DNA from: Gerris lacustris | Lineage: Eukaryota > Arthropoda > Insecta > Hemiptera > Gerridae | Direction of reading: 5' to 3' | Assembly: GCA_951217055.1 (NCBI GenBank) | Contig: OX578286.1 | Coordinates: 16,703,050 to 16,767,049 of the forward strand | DNA: 64,000 nt | In this document: piece by piece, positions 10,526 to 22,505 of the stretch | How the letters are laid out: each line of letters opens with the position of its first letter | Position numbering within the stretch: the stretch's first letter is position 1 | The notes under the pieces: generated by a model | Databases searched by the model: none | The model's input: only the letters and a program-made list of their open reading frames with translations | What the model was told of the DNA's origin: nothing | Made by a program: the position numbers and the translations under genes

Positions 10526-13019
10526 TGAAGGCTTTGGAAAAAGATATGAAAATTGGAAGAAAAATGAGAGATTGAGCTCTTATTACTTGCTATTTTCCTG
10601 ATAGAATGCTGTCAAATATGTCGAGGATGCTTTAAAGTGATGGAGCTTGAAAGCTCTTTAATAGTTCGTTGAAGTTGAAAGGAATGTATAGAAGAACAGA
10701 GGGAAGGATGGGGGAGGAATAATGACAGGGAATGAAAGCGACCAACACTCTCCAGTGTTGAAAGAGTGGGATGAAACAGTTAGTGGATAGAGTCGACCTC
10801 CTACGTTTTCCTATATTCCTGATCATCATCCGCTAGTTTACTTCTAGAATTCTCTTGAATTTCCGTAACAATTGTAGTCATTATCCATCGTTTTGTCATT
10901 ACACAAAAGACCTTTAAAGGTTTTTTTTGTGTAGGGTTATTGAGAAGTCGAAGTCTACTATTAAGCTCCTACAATGGTCTGAGTCCCTGGTACAGTCCTG
11001 TCAGAAATCTGAGGAATACAAAAGAACCTTTTAGGCCCTTCAATTATGTGTTCACCCTCACCCTCCCACACCCATGACTTAAGTTGAATTAGGGTAGGGG
11101 ACCCACAGGAATAACAAATAATAGGACTTCTAAACTAACTTAGAGGGGAAAAAACAACATCCGTTTTAACCCAAACAAAAATCCCAAGTTTTTGCTTGGA
11201 TTGAACTGAAGACGGTCGTCCTATTAAACAGTAGAAAATGATACGTAGCATTTTTTAGGAGAAATTATTGTGGTTAATTAATAATTATTGCAGAAAATTA
11301 GCTTTTGATAATCCGACAGCTTTACTTACACATTTGAAGTCCACCAAAAATGTATCTCTATAGACTCTATGGATCTCTATGGATCTCTATGGATCATGGA
11401 TCTATCTCTCTCTTTATAGACAGTGCTGACATGAATAAACTACCGAATTACCCTTTGTGTGTGCTAAATGCTCATAATTGGCCAATTTAATTTAAACTGC
11501 TACCTATTTTATATCACTTGGTTTGTTTATGATTTACACTGCTTATATCGTTATGGGTAAGTATTATATTGCTTACTTTCTCATGGGTTTTTCTTTAAAA
11601 ATAATTAATTCTGAAGTAATTTGCACGCATTTTTCTTTCTTTTACTCATAATATTTAGGTTTTTAATGATTTCTACCCACATTTAAGATAATTTAGTAGA
11701 GTCAATTCAATCTTGATCTTGATACAAAATTGAGATCTGTCTAATAAAAAAATTGGCAAATTTTTGTATTTAATGAACCTCCAAACTGATATCTAGAGGG
11801 AAACAGAGAAATGAACTATTGTTGAGTGCTTCTGCCAAAACAATTATAAAAAATCGTGGAAAATATAGATATCCAAATGTGGAAAATATGGATATCCTTT
11901 TTTTTAAGAAAAGTATGTGTTCAAGATGACAGAGTAAGATGTTCTCAGATTCTCAGTGGCTGATCAATAAAAATCTCTGAAACAGAAGAGAAACCTTTAC
12001 TATTAATCTTTAGCTTAGATCGAATTGTGCAAAAGAAAATTTTTCTACTTCACAAATGGCCTATTCTGTTGTATTTAATAAGATCGGAAGGGACCTTATT
12101 ATCAAGAGAGGGTTAGTGATAGGATTTGGATAGTTATAAACTTAGTAAAACTGTTAAAAAAATACGTGTGGTGTCGCGGGACACCCGGTATAGGAACGAA
12201 GTTCCTTACATTTTTGCATTAAATATAAATTTTAAAATCACACTGCTAAGTACGTATACATTGCTAACTACTTATACATGGCCGAGTTAGAAAAGAGACA
12301 AAATTAAAAGTAACGAACTGTTTTTACCTAGCAAGAGTTAAGAAAAAATTAAAAGAAAATCATTATTTGTATCATTAAAGCAAGCTTCTTACTATAAATA
12401 TATATTGAATATAAGAAAAAAGTTGATCATGATGAGTTTATAGTTAAAGGGTATGTTTGTTAAAAGATGCTGGATTGAAATAGGACTGTTTTCTACCTAC
12501 CCGGCCAATTAATTTAAAATATTATAAAATATATCTCTTCCCTACTATACAGCTTCTGCTTGTAACAGGGTGAAATTTTACATGATTATATTTTATTTAT
12601 TTACAAAACAAAGTGACATTTTTTGACATATATAACAAAAATAATCAAAATAAGTCAAGTAACAGGCTTCCTTAATAACACTTTTTCCGTCTTTTAAAGC
12701 TTACGTTTACGCGAGCGTTGCGTGTGAACGCTTGGGCGGATAACGTTTTCTGACGAAATCAGCCTGGACATTGGTAAAATGAACATGTGTACCAAATTTC
12801 ATCTAACTCGGTGAGCTTTAACTCAAGTTATCGTCATCTGTAGATTTCGTGACGTATTTTGCGTGACGGTGATTTTGTGACGGTGATTTTGGTCGTTTTT
12901 TTCGGATTCACTCCCGGGCTCCAGAACGTGCCATAAGGAACTTAGTAAAAAATAGTAAAACTTTTGTCAGTGCACGTAATCTCAAAATGTCATCTGTATA
13001 AAATTCTATTCCAAACCCT
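10526..13019. other. Non-coding; scattered small hairpins and a short stutter
   Basis: No gene. A stutter of 'ctctatggat' occurs at about 11363-11400. At 12171-12208 a GC-rich island holds two small hairpins ('gtgtcgcgggacac' and 'ggaacgaagttcc'). From 12690 to 12900 a repeat-like GC-richer stretch includes 'gtgacggtgattttg' twice. The word 'aacttagtaaaa' recurs at 12138 and 12943. This may be one old element of roughly 0.8 kb, but I cannot define its ends. Confidence 0.4.
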
Positions 13020-13488
13020 TAGGCGCTGTGCACACTGAAGAAACAAGTTTCATGAAAACTTTAGTATCATGAAAACACTTGATTTAAAACATACAGAAAG
13101 GAACACACTGCCCTTTTTGAAACTATAGTTTCATGAAACATGTTTCACGCAACCAAAAAGTCATGTATCACGCAATCAAAAAGTCTGGTTTAGTCGAAAC
13201 CAAGTTGTTTCATGTTTATTGTTTTGCTTATCATTTCAGTTTTGATTATTGCGTTTTGTTTGGTGTTCAGTTGTTTGTGTCGTTGTTTATTTAAAATGAG
13301 TGAATTAAGAAGCATTTAATTAATTGAATGTGATACATTGAATTAATACATCTTCGTCAGTGGACATGATGAAACCGTCAGAAAAAGGGTTTCCTCTTTG
13401 TGCACTGAAACGTCAACTGGTTTTAGGGTGCTCAGCGTCTTAATAATTATGTCTACTACGATATCCGACTAATTAATAACCAATTCTA
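13020..13488. repeat. Possible MITE fragment with palindromic GTTTCATGAAAC-like words
   Basis: The stretch begins 'aggcgctgtgcacactgaag' and has several copies of words related to 'gtttcatgaaac' (about 13048-13215). A late segment ('tttgtgcactgaaac', about 13398) again carries the 'gtgcac' word, suggesting inverted ends. No clean boundary can be set and there is no coding sequence. Confidence 0.3.
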
Positions 13489-13790
13489 TATCTTTTTACT
13501 TTCTCATATAAAATAAAGTATTGATGGATTTACACGTTTTGATGTACCTACCCTGAGTAAAAAAAGGGCCGATTTTAACGAAATTTGGCATACTGTTAAA
13601 AAAAATACCTCGAGGCCAAATCACGCAATTTTAACTCCAAATTCCCTCAAAAATAAAAAATAAAATCTTGAAAAAAAATTATTTTCTTCAAAACGGTTCA
13701 AATGATTTTAATTTAAAAAATATAAAATGTAATCCATAACGAATCTAACGATATAAGCCATCTAGATTCCTGGATATTGATGAAAATAAA
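13489..13790 (+). repeat. Dispersed repeat family A, diverged copy 4
   Basis: Plus-strand relative of the family: it starts 'tttttactttctcatataaa', continues with 'gatggatttacacgttttga', 'gggccgattttaacgaaatt' and 'acgaatctaacgatataagc', and stops before the B-box region. It is more diverged than copies 1-3 and lacks the CAGACGA stutter and the tRNA-like part. Confidence 0.6.
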
Positions 13791-14126
13791 TCTAATTTTG
13801 TAGAAAATCGAAAACAAAAAGTTGGGCTCTGGGATTATATTATGAGAAAGTTAGTCGATTTTTTAGGACAAAGTATTGTGATTGCGCAGAAAATTAGCTT
13901 TTGATATTCCGTCAGCTTTAATTCCATCTGAATAATTATAAGTCCACATACGTGGTTTTTAAAAAAAGTTTAACTCGAGACAGAGACAGTGCTGGCATGA
14001 AGAGACTACCGAACCGATTTAAACTTGTATATTTATAATAATTATTCCAATATGTTTGGATAATCTGAAAGCGCGGGAATTCTAAAATAAAAACGGAAGG
14101 GGTGCCAATGAGGGCTTGAGATCAAG
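13791..14126. other. No gene seen
   Basis: AT-rich spacer between two repeat blocks. The word 'cagaaaattagcttttgata' at about 13885 also occurs at about 11292, so an old duplicated piece is present. Confidence 0.35.
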
Positions 14127-14910
14127 GATCTTGTAGAAAGATTGTGATACTTAATCTGCCAGGTAATAAAAGATTATTTGCTAATAATATTTTGTTTCTG
14201 GTTACTTACAATGTGCATTATATTTCACTGATGTTGGAACATAATATATACTATAAAATAGATCACTGACCAGCCTAGGAAAAAGACGTTGATGACGAGA
14301 CAAAGACCAGACTGTTTTATTTATTTGTTTATTTATAATAAAGAGTATGATAATATAAGATATGAGTGCGTCGCATGTATACTTGTTTAAATTTTGGTTA
14401 AAACTAATTTAATACATTAATTTAATATTACTTAAGTACTCTGACATACTTTTACGAAGAATATGCTTTGTCCTCCGAAAAAAATGAAGTATAGATGAAA
14501 TTTTCTTATTGCACGAGGAGGTGGAAGACATAATATACAAACTAAAATAGAAAAACCATTTAAAAAATAAACAATAAATAAGAACGAGGGCTGTATGGTA
14601 TCAATACAATAAAACGGTATCAATAGTACGGTATCAATACAATAGTACGGTATCAATACAATAAAACACACTCACAATAATACTTATTTTAAACCACTAG
14701 AAAGCCCATTTTTAATGTTTTCTTATCTTACATTGTTAATAGACTTAGTATAATAACATTTAAAGGTTGAAAAGTCTTAGAAATCAGTAATAATTTAATA
14801 ATTAATTATAAAAAAAAATGTAAAAATTCCCTCTTTCAAATTACATGGGATTGATAACAGGTGATAAGGAAAAGGAATATAACACACCGAATCGAATAAA
14901 TTTTCGAAAG
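14127..14910 (+). repeat. Foldback-cluster unit X, copy 1
   Basis: This runs from 'gatcttgtagaaagattgtg' through 'taatctgccaggtaataaaa', 'gcctaggaaaaagacgttga' and 'ataagatatgagtgcgtcgc' to 'ggtgataaggaaaaggaata' and 'ttcgaaag' near 14910. Copy 3 at 15828-16600 is in the same orientation; copy 2 at 14925-15345 is inverted. An internal stutter of 'ggtatcaatacaatag' lies at about 14595-14665. Confidence 0.75.
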
Positions 14911-14924
14911 TTTATTCGATTACA

Positions 14925-15490
14925 CCTCCTCTAGCATTATAAAAATTTCATCTATACTTGATTTTTTTTGGAGGATAAAGCTATTCTGCGAAAAAGTATG
15001 TCAGAGTACTTAGTAATGTTAAGTTATTCAATTAGTTTTGTTTAGCAAAATTTTAAACAAGTATATATGCGACGTACTCATATCTTATATTATTATACTC
15101 GTTATTATAGAAAACAAAAAATACACAAATAATAATAATAATAACAGTCTGCTCTTTGCCTCGTCATCAGCGTTTCCTAGGCTGAGCATTCATCTATTTT
15201 ATAGTTATAGTATATAATATGTTCCAACATCGGTGAAATATAATGCACATTGTAAGTAACCAGGAAAAAAATATTATTAGTAAATAATGTTTTATTACCT
15301 GGCAGATTAAGTATCACTATCTTTATCTACAAGTCCTGTATCCTGAGTATACTTCATTGAGTTTCAAAACTTAAGGATAATTTATTTTCGGACATTCGGA
15401 CACACAATATGAACACAAACACACCCTGTGAATTTTTATGGCACCAGGAAATACGAAAAATCAAGTATACAGATTAATAACTAAAACCCA
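14925..15490 (-). repeat. Left arm of a giant inverted repeat (unit X inverted, plus its outer flank)
   Basis: This is the reverse complement, with scattered substitutions and small indels, of roughly 15690-16260. Matching words include 'aaaatttcatctatacttga', 'tatgtcagagtacttagtaa', 'tcgtcatcagcgtttcctag', 'ctggcagattaagtatcact' and 'tgagtatacttcattgagtt'. With the right arm and a ~200-bp centre it could fold into a stem more than 500 bp long. Confidence 0.75.
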
Positions 15491-15493
15491 TGT

Positions 15494-15775
15494 AAAATGA
15501 ATGGGAGAATTTTCTCAACTTTTAAAATAATTAATTATTAAATTATTATTGATTTATAAGAGTTTTCACCCTTTGAACATTGTTGTACCAAGTCTTTTTT
15601 AACGAGTGTAACAAAGAAAACATTAAAAGCTTTCGTTTCAGTTATTTAAAATGAGTATTTGTGTGAAGGGTCATATCATCGAAAAAGCTATTTGAGTTTT
15701 TAATCTTTATACTTGATTTTTTGTATTTCCTGTTGCCATAAAAATTCACAGGGTGTGTTCGTGTTCATATTGTGT
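15494..15775 (-). repeat. Centre of the giant inverted repeat; near-identical inverted copy of 18580-18870
   Basis: Reading the minus strand gives 'aagtataaagattaa', then words for CAAATAGCTTTTTCGATGAT, GACCCTTCACACAAATACTC and 'ttgagaaaattctcccattc', in the same order as at 18580-18870 with very few differences. It also overlaps the inner edge of the right arm. Confidence 0.75.
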
Positions 15776-16600
15776 GTCCGAAAATAAATTTTCCTCAAGT
15801 TTTGAAACTCAATGAAGTATACTCAGGGTACAGGACTTGTAGAAAGATAGTGATACTTAATCTGCCAGGTAATAAAAGATTATTTGCTAATAATATTTTG
15901 TTCCTGGTTACTTACAATGTGCATTATATTTAACCGATGTTAGAACATAATTATATACTATACAATAGATCACTGATCAGCCTAGGAAAAAGACGTTGAT
16001 GACGAGACAAAGAGCAGACTGTTAATACTATTATTATTTGTGCATTTTTTGTTATCTATATTAACGAGTATAATAATATAAGATATGAGTGCCTCGCATG
16101 TATACTTGTTTAAAATTTTGATTAAAAAACTAATTTAATACATTAATTTAATATTACTTAAGTACTCTGACATACTTTTACGAAGAATAGCTTTGTCCTC
16201 CGAAAAAAATGAAGTATAGATGAAATTTTCATAACGCTCGAGAAGGTGGAAGACATAATATACAAACTAAAATAGAAAAACGATTTAAATAATAAACAAT
16301 AAACACTAAATAAGAACGAACCCGGGCGGTATCACCACAATAAAACACACTCACAAGAATACTTTTTTAAACCACTAGAACGGCAATTTTTAATGTTTTT
16401 TTATCTTATATTGTTAAAATAGACTTAGTATAATAACGTTCAAAGGTTGGAAAGTCTAATAACTTAATAATAATTTAATAATTAATTATTTAAAGAGTTG
16501 AGAAAATTCTCCCATTCATTTTACATGGGATTGATAACAGGTGATAAGGAAAAGGAACATAACAAACCGAATCGAATAAATTATCGAAAGCTTCCGCCAT
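15690..16600 (+). repeat. Right arm of the giant inverted repeat, continuing into unit X copy 3
   Basis: The first ~570 bp mirror 14925-15490. From 15828 it continues as a plus-strand copy of unit X through 'gataacaggtgataaggaaa' (about 16531-16550) to 'aattatcgaaagcttccgcc' (about 16580-16599). It is followed by 'tgtgacgtcattattaatca', a variant of the outer terminus of the next element. Confidence 0.75.
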
Positions 16601-17166
16601 CTTGTGACGTCATTATTAATCATCTCTATGGCAACTCTTTTGCGGTGCCCGGTGCCGCAGAAAGTTGGTTCCAAACCATCTTTTTTGCGGTGCCGCTTTT
16701 TAAACCTGAATGAAACCTGCACTACGTCCTCTTCTTATTTTCTTTCTGTTTTTTGTTAAAATTTATTGTTTTATTATAATATATTTGTATCTGTTCATTT
16801 GTTCCTGCATTATTTTTATTATAATCTGTGTTTTATCTGTGTTTAATCTACGGTTTTTATCAGTGTTTTATCTTTATCTGTGTATTATCTCCATGTTTTT
16901 TATATCGGTGCTTATTATATCTGTTCCTACATTATTTTTATTATATATCTATTTCTTATTTATATAATAATAAAAGTCCTTATCTAAGTTCTTATTATGT
17001 AAGTTTTTTTATGCAAGAGAAAAGAGAACTAAATTCAAGTTGAAAAAACGATGTTATAATTGCCTTGTTTATAATTTATAACCAGGCCGACCGAAACTCA
17101 AGGGGAGGGAAACGACTCCGTCCTCCGTCTCGGCGGTTCTCCGAATATATATTGTTATCTATATCC
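16601..17166. other. Low-complexity T-rich stretch
   Basis: From 16720 to 16960 the sequence is a degenerate repetition of 'ttattatatctgt'-like words; the open frames across it (16710-16967, 16828-17043) encode only Ile/Phe/Leu/Tyr-rich strings and are an artefact of this composition. A GC-richer piece with 'ctccgtctcggcggttctcc' lies at about 17130. Confidence 0.55.
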
Positions 17167-18954
17167 AGATGATTAGTGTGACGTCACAAAAGCTTTCGAA
17201 AATTTAACTCAGTATTTGTTGTGTTCCTTTTTCTTATCACTTGTTATTGATATCAACCCCATATAATTCTAATAGCGTTTTTTTAGTCAACTTTTATATA
17301 ATTAATTACTAAATTATTACTGATTTCCAGGCCCCGATTTATAAATGGGCTGACTGAGCTATAGCCCAGGGCGCCAGATTTTGGGGGGCGCAAAATTTTC
17401 CTAGACAACTTTTTTAAATACAATAAATGATAAGAAATAGTGTTACGTACTTTTAAGGCAAATGTCACTTTTTGGCCTTACAGCCAATGCCAATGATGGC
17501 CTTATAGTAAATAATGAACATAGTTTTTTTCGTATCCAATACTTAATAATATTTTCTATTTAGTAATTTATTATATTTTCTTTTAATTACTTCGATATTA
17601 ATGTCTGGATAAGCATGTATAGATTAACTGGTACATGGATTCCTGTTTAATGTGCAATAGCGATTTATATGCGAAAGGTTGTTGGATGATTTTATTACAA
17701 TGGAGCTATTTTTTTATCATAATATGCCGCATTCTGAACACAGCGAAGATTGCGCTTTTCCTATCTTGTATAAATAAAAGTACGCATATGCCGTGATTGG
17801 CTCTCAATCTACTAATGGTTGTCACCATTGATCTGGTTACTGCTATACCACTATTCACTATACCATGCAGTTTTCCCCAAAAGACTATTATTCTCTACCT
17901 TTTTCTATTTTTTTAATAAAATAATACACTACTATATTAATTTACTGATTTTTAGGGTTAAAACCAAAAAAAGAAACCCTTATAATTTCGTTCCTGTATC
18001 TGTATGTCTGTCACTCTGTACGGTTCCAATAACTTTTGAATCAAAAGAGAAAAAAAAACATGAAACTTTCTAGTATTAAAGATCGTTCAAAATTTTTAGC
18101 TGTTCAAATCCAAAATGGCGGAGAATTCCTGTCACGGGAAAACTTTTTTTGAGTGGGGCATCAAATGATAGGTATTAAAGAGTAGATTACAAGAATATAA
18201 TATATTATAACTCATGTGGAAAGTGTTTAATTTTCCATGCCATTTTGTCAAAAATATCGAAATTTTGCGTGTCCCCCCTTCCCGTAAAACTATACTCTGT
18301 TGTTACTAAAAATATATAAAAAAAAAAATTGCAAATCCCAACAGACAGCACGCTGGGCTATAGAAAAAATAAGAATGGAATTTGATCTGATGAACTGGGA
18401 ATTATTCATTATTTTTAATTTTGAGTTGGGTATCAAATGAAAGGTATTGGTTACAAAAATATAATATAACACTTGTTGAAAGTGTTTAATTTTCCATGCC
18501 TTTTCGTCTAAAAACATTAAAATTTTGTGTACCCCCCCCCCCCCCCCTTATACTAATTTCATGTTTACTATACCAACGAAACACAATATGAACACGAACA
18601 CACCCTGTGAATTTTTATGGCAACAGGAAATACAAAAAATCAAGTATAAAGATTAATAACTCAAATAGCTTTTTCGATGATATGACCCTTCACACAAATA
18701 CTCATTTTAAATAACTGAAACGAAAGTTTTTAATGTTTTCTTTGTTACACTCGTTAAAAAAGACTTGGTACAACAATGTTCAAAGGGTGAAAACTCTTAT
18801 AAATCAATAATAATTTAATAATTAATTATTTAAAAAGTTGAGAAATTTCTCCCATTCATTTTACATGGGTTTGATAAGAGGTGATAAGAAAAAGGAACAT
18901 AACAAATACTGAGTTAAATTTTCGAAAGCTTTTGTGACGTCACACTAATCATCT
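17167..18954. mobile_element. Composite terminal-inverted-repeat element, about 1.79 kb
   Basis: The left end 'agatgattagtgtgacgtca' (17167) is inverted exactly at the right end (to 18954), and the match extends for roughly 90-170 bp with few changes ('gctttcgaaaatttaactca' and onward). Between the ends lie unrelated repeats: an 'agcccagggcgcc' fragment (about 17320-17470), a family-B repeat (17953-18300) with a partial second copy (18395-18550), and the segment shared with 15494-15775. No transposase is visible. It looks like a non-autonomous element that collected insertions, or two copies of the same terminus caught facing each other. Confidence 0.55.
17953..18300 (+). repeat. Dispersed repeat family B, copy 1
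   Basis: Its landmarks are 'aaacccttataatttcgttc', 'tctgtatgtctgtcactctg', 'tcaaatccaaaatggcggag' and 'gagtggggcatcaaatgata', ending in a C tract after AAATTTTGCGTG. A second copy lies inverted at 59779-60085. A partial repeat of the 3' half occurs at 18395-18550, ending in a longer C tract (about 18531-18546). Confidence 0.7.
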
Positions 18955-19580
18955 CAATAGAATTCCTTCGGGCCTCAGCAAATACGTATCCGCTAGCTAT
19001 GAACCCACCTTTACTTTACTGTTCCCTTTTTATTTAACATCGCTTTAATTTGCTTTTATTCCTTCCCGTTATTAGGGTATATTGTTTATTTACCGATAAA
19101 TAATAACTACAACTTTTTCTCACTGTACATTAATTCAAAACTAATAGATTAAAATGGAAACCTAGACTGAATTAACTAAGGTTCTTACACTTCATTTCAA
19201 GAATGGGTCGTAATATTAATATTGATCGAAACGTTATGGTAAATAAGAAGTCTTTCCTCAAGTCCAAAAAGTTTAAGCTCGGTTCTTTAATAATTATGGA
19301 ACTACAAAAATATCAATTTTTAGTTGTTTTTTTTTTTGAAAATAAAATTTGTATACATTTTTCGTCATGAAATTTTAGGGGATGAAAATTAAAATTATTT
19401 TCAAAACACTATTCTTGTAGGAAAGTTTGTCAGCTTTACAACGATACCAAACATTTTGTTCTAGCTTTTATACTTTGGGAGCAAAAAGTGTTTTTATGAG
19501 CAATGATATGCGATCTTAAAAAAATCATAAAATTTGACCTTGTGGGAGAACGGTCAAGATTTGAGTTATGGTATGTATAA
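18955..19580. other. No gene seen
   Basis: AT-rich; a T run is present near 19330. No element boundary is recognised. Confidence 0.45.
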
Positions 19581-19581
19581 C

Positions 19582-19720
19582 TCAGTAAGTGCTATCACTG
19601 GATAGTTCCTTACAACATGTTTTTTCCAAGTTACTAATTCTCACATCTGTATTGCTTATAACAATAATGTATTGTAGTTGCAGTAATCTAATAAAATAAA
19701 AAAAATAAAATAAAAAAAAG
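19582..19720 (+). repeat. Second, heavily 5'-truncated Jockey LINE 3' end
   Basis: This matches the 3' UTR at 7434-7568: 'cagtaagtgctatcactgga', 'acaataatgtattgtagttg', then an A-rich tail built of AATAAAA words. Only about 140 bp of 3' UTR was copied, so there is no coding sequence. Confidence 0.75.
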
Positions 19721-19909
19721 TATAATATATAACTAAGGCGTAGAACAACCTACTTCATTTTTACTACGTTTTTATTAGCTTGCTTTCTTGTTTGTTTGTC
19801 CAGTACAAATCTTGCAATCGATTTTTAACTAACTTCCCGAGTAGCTAAACATATGAAACTTTTAGAATAGCTCAGAACACGATGACAATGCATTATTTTA
19901 ATACTTTTT
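19721..19909. other. Fragment of the 'rapid-decay' type of repeat near a TE end
   Basis: It contains 'gtttgtccagtacaaatctt' and 'aacttcccgagtagctaaac'. The general layout is similar to 22680-22910, but the two cannot be aligned convincingly by eye. No gene. Confidence 0.3.
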
Positions 19910-19911
19910 GC

Positions 19912-20420
19912 CAGTAGCGATCCTAGGTCAATAGTTCTGGGGGGGCTAAAGTCCCCCATGTCTTGTGGGTTTAGTATACATTTTAATGTACCAGGAAGCA
20001 ACACATTTATATATTATATGTATGTTGTTACAGTCCTTTCCGGTGGCAATCCTATGCAGTGGCGTATCCAGCGGCAAAGTCTGGGGGGGGGGGGGGTATT
20101 CGTTTACAACTAATAAACAAAAAACATCTCCGCGGCCAAGTAACAACAACTGTATTTAGAACGGATAGGTTAGAAATGTAATGCTGATGCTTACTGCAGT
20201 ACAATATCTTACTGTAAGTCATGGGCGTCGTCTGCAGTTAATTAATGAGGGGGTGGGTCCGGGGGTACACCTCAGGAACATTTTTGAAATATGACTCCTC
20301 AAAACAGCGCTTTTATGCATTTCCGAGTTGAAATTGATAATTTGAATCCTGGGGGGATTAATTTGGTTTCTGGGGGGGCTCAAGCCCCCTTAGCCCCCCC
20401 CCCCTAGGATCGCCACTGCT
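19912..20420. mobile_element. Inverted-repeat element with G/C-tract ends
   Basis: The left end 'gccagtagcgatcctagg' followed by 'gggggggctaaagtccccc' is mirrored at the right by 'gggggggctcaagccccctt' and 'cctaggatcgccactgc' (about 20370-20420). Inside, at about 20056-20096, a second terminus-like word 'gcagtggcgtatccagcggc' precedes a long G run, which suggests a nested related copy. It is non-coding and non-autonomous; the superfamily is uncertain. Confidence 0.5.
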
Positions 20421-22045
20421 TTTAGCCATCTTTCAGCAGAATTTAATTAGTTTTCACCAAATTTTAAGTTAGTCCAAAATTAAGTATGTTCGGAAAAAAT
20501 CCGCAAGTTATTTTTTTGTTTTAACATATCCCATAGTATTTAAAATCTTTATTTTGACGGGTTTCAAATTTGTGTGTTTTTATTAGGAGGTAAACATTGA
20601 ATGACAGCGAAAAGTAAACAAAGAAATAAATTAATTGACCTGTGACACCCAGGTTTGTTTACATTTGTGTCCTAGGTATAGGTTTAATTTTTCTCTATAT
20701 TTCTTTACTTGTACACTTTTTTCTTCTCTTTAGTGTCACAGGGGCATATATCAATGGCACGGTTTAGATTCGGTGTTGGTGAGATCCGTTGTACAAACAT
20801 TTGTCCTTTTATAGGTTTAAGATCAGCTCTCTAGATGGTTGTCATTATTATGTGAAGTACATAAATTCGGAACTATGAATTTTTTTTCACTAACATTATA
20901 TGTAGCAATGACAATTATATTATCAACATTACATATGATTCAACAGAAAATTTAAAAACGTAGTATATAAAAAGTTATTTTTATCTGGTAATTATTTCAC
21001 ATATCTCGCCAGTCACCCTGTATATTGAACTATTGAACATTGAACTGATAAAAGGATAAGAAACAATCACACTTGTGATTGCCAGGAACGGCTTTTGGGA
21101 CATGATAGAACACTTTAATATTATAAAAAGGATTGCCAAATTGGGATTCTAACAATATATTTCCCCAACATGAATTACCATTACCATACACGATATTTAA
21201 CTATATAGAATGTTTTTAACGAATGCATACATCATGCATTTGTTTTAACCCATCTTTTCATGAATCCTCGTTTAATATTATTTGTTTATGTAATGAATAC
21301 CCTAACTGTGATTCACATATTATTTTATTCTGAGTAATGGAATTAATGGCGATGGGTTGCGGTAAGTGTCATGGCGGCTTGAAATAATAACAGGTTTGTT
21401 CCACCCCCCCCCCCTAATTTGTACCGTCCTTTGTCGTTCCGCGTATCTTTCAGGAATCGTTAAGTAAGGACAGGTTTTAACGCATCACATGCCCTAATAA
21501 TATGTCAGGTTGGAACAAGTTTAGGACTATAATTCGCACAGTATTAAACATATTCAAGGAAACCTAACAGTTAGGGAACCTTCCTGTTGATATGTGTGAC
21601 GATTGTCATAACTGCGCATGTCATACAAACCAGTACTTAGTATTGTCAGAGGATCTTTTGGACCGTACAGTAAACGGTTCGCAAACGATCTCAGTGGATC
21701 AGTTTGGAGGACGTTTCGAAACACTGTTACAAGTTGGGTTGGAACGGATTTTATCCATTGCGCATGGCCGTGATGATCCTGCGGACAGTACACTGCTTGG
21801 TTGGGACTCTTGTTTCCGACCGGGACAGGTTTAAGATAGCAGTCGTCCGAAAAGGTTATAAACAAAGAGAGTTTATAATTGGTATGAGATAGAATTGAAG
21901 CTCTTTGGATTTCTCAAGTGCATAATCTAATGTAGCGGTACATCTGTAGGTTAAATCCGTATATTGCCAGCCGGTATGCTATCATACCTTTCCTTTTTCC
22001 TTCAACTGAAATCTCTGATTATACTTACTTATTAATGGGATTAGG
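20421..22045. other. No gene supported; one GC-richer island of unknown nature
   Basis: Mostly AT-rich. A C tract sits at 21402-21412. Between 21430 and 21900 the composition rises and overlapping open frames occur on both strands (minus 21554-21865, 103 aa; plus 21592-21834, 80 aa). None contains a motif I recognise, and antiparallel frames over the same bases cannot both be real, so I report the island only as a place that could hide an old element or an exon. Confidence 0.35.
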
Positions 22046-22505
22046 AAGCCAGCGTGGGGAGGGGCTTTAGGCACCCGCCCAGCTATCAATAAGTCAAGGC
22101 AACTCGAGGTCGTGGGTCCGATCCCGTGCCATAATACTCTGAATTACATCTATGAATTGCGGACGAAGCAGGGCTAGGGACACCCCCTATGGGACATTCT
22201 TCCCCCACGCCCACGCTTTGATGTTGTGGGTTCGATTTGTGTCATGATGATGTGATTTGTATCTAGGGATCAAGGACGGAACAGGGCGAGGGACACCCCC
22301 TATGGGGCACTCTTCCCCCACGCTTATATAGCTCACTAATGACCACAACATACTCGTTTCGGCAGTACAATGTACAAATGATGTGTGAAGAAGCTGGAAC
22401 TCTCCACCTCGGACTCTCGGACCCCAAGGCTAGTAAAATGGGCCTAAAAGATGGCCTATTTGCTAGGTTCGAACAAGTGGTAAGTGGCTCGTCCTACCCG
22501 TCTAC
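22046..22505 (+). repeat. tRNA-derived SINE family S, copy 1, with an internal duplication
   Basis: The head 'gccagcgtggggaggggctt' and 'gaggtcgtgggtccgatccc' correspond to the A-box and B-box regions of a leucine/serine-type tRNA-like promoter. The body 'atagctcactaatgaccaca' and the end 'gatggcctatttgctaggtt' match copy 2 at 56526-56782. Relative to that copy, a unit of about 110 bp containing the B box and 'gacaccccctatggg' is present twice (about 22102-22215 and 22216-22325). Confidence 0.75.

Noticed and set aside
16710..17043. Hydrophobic 'membrane protein' frames of 71-85 aa
   Set aside because: They translate a degenerate TTATTATATCTGT repeat; the hydrophobicity follows from the T-rich codons.
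21554..21865. 103-aa minus frame and 80-aa plus frame over the same bases
   Set aside because: Mutually overlapping antiparallel frames, no motif, no start or splice context.
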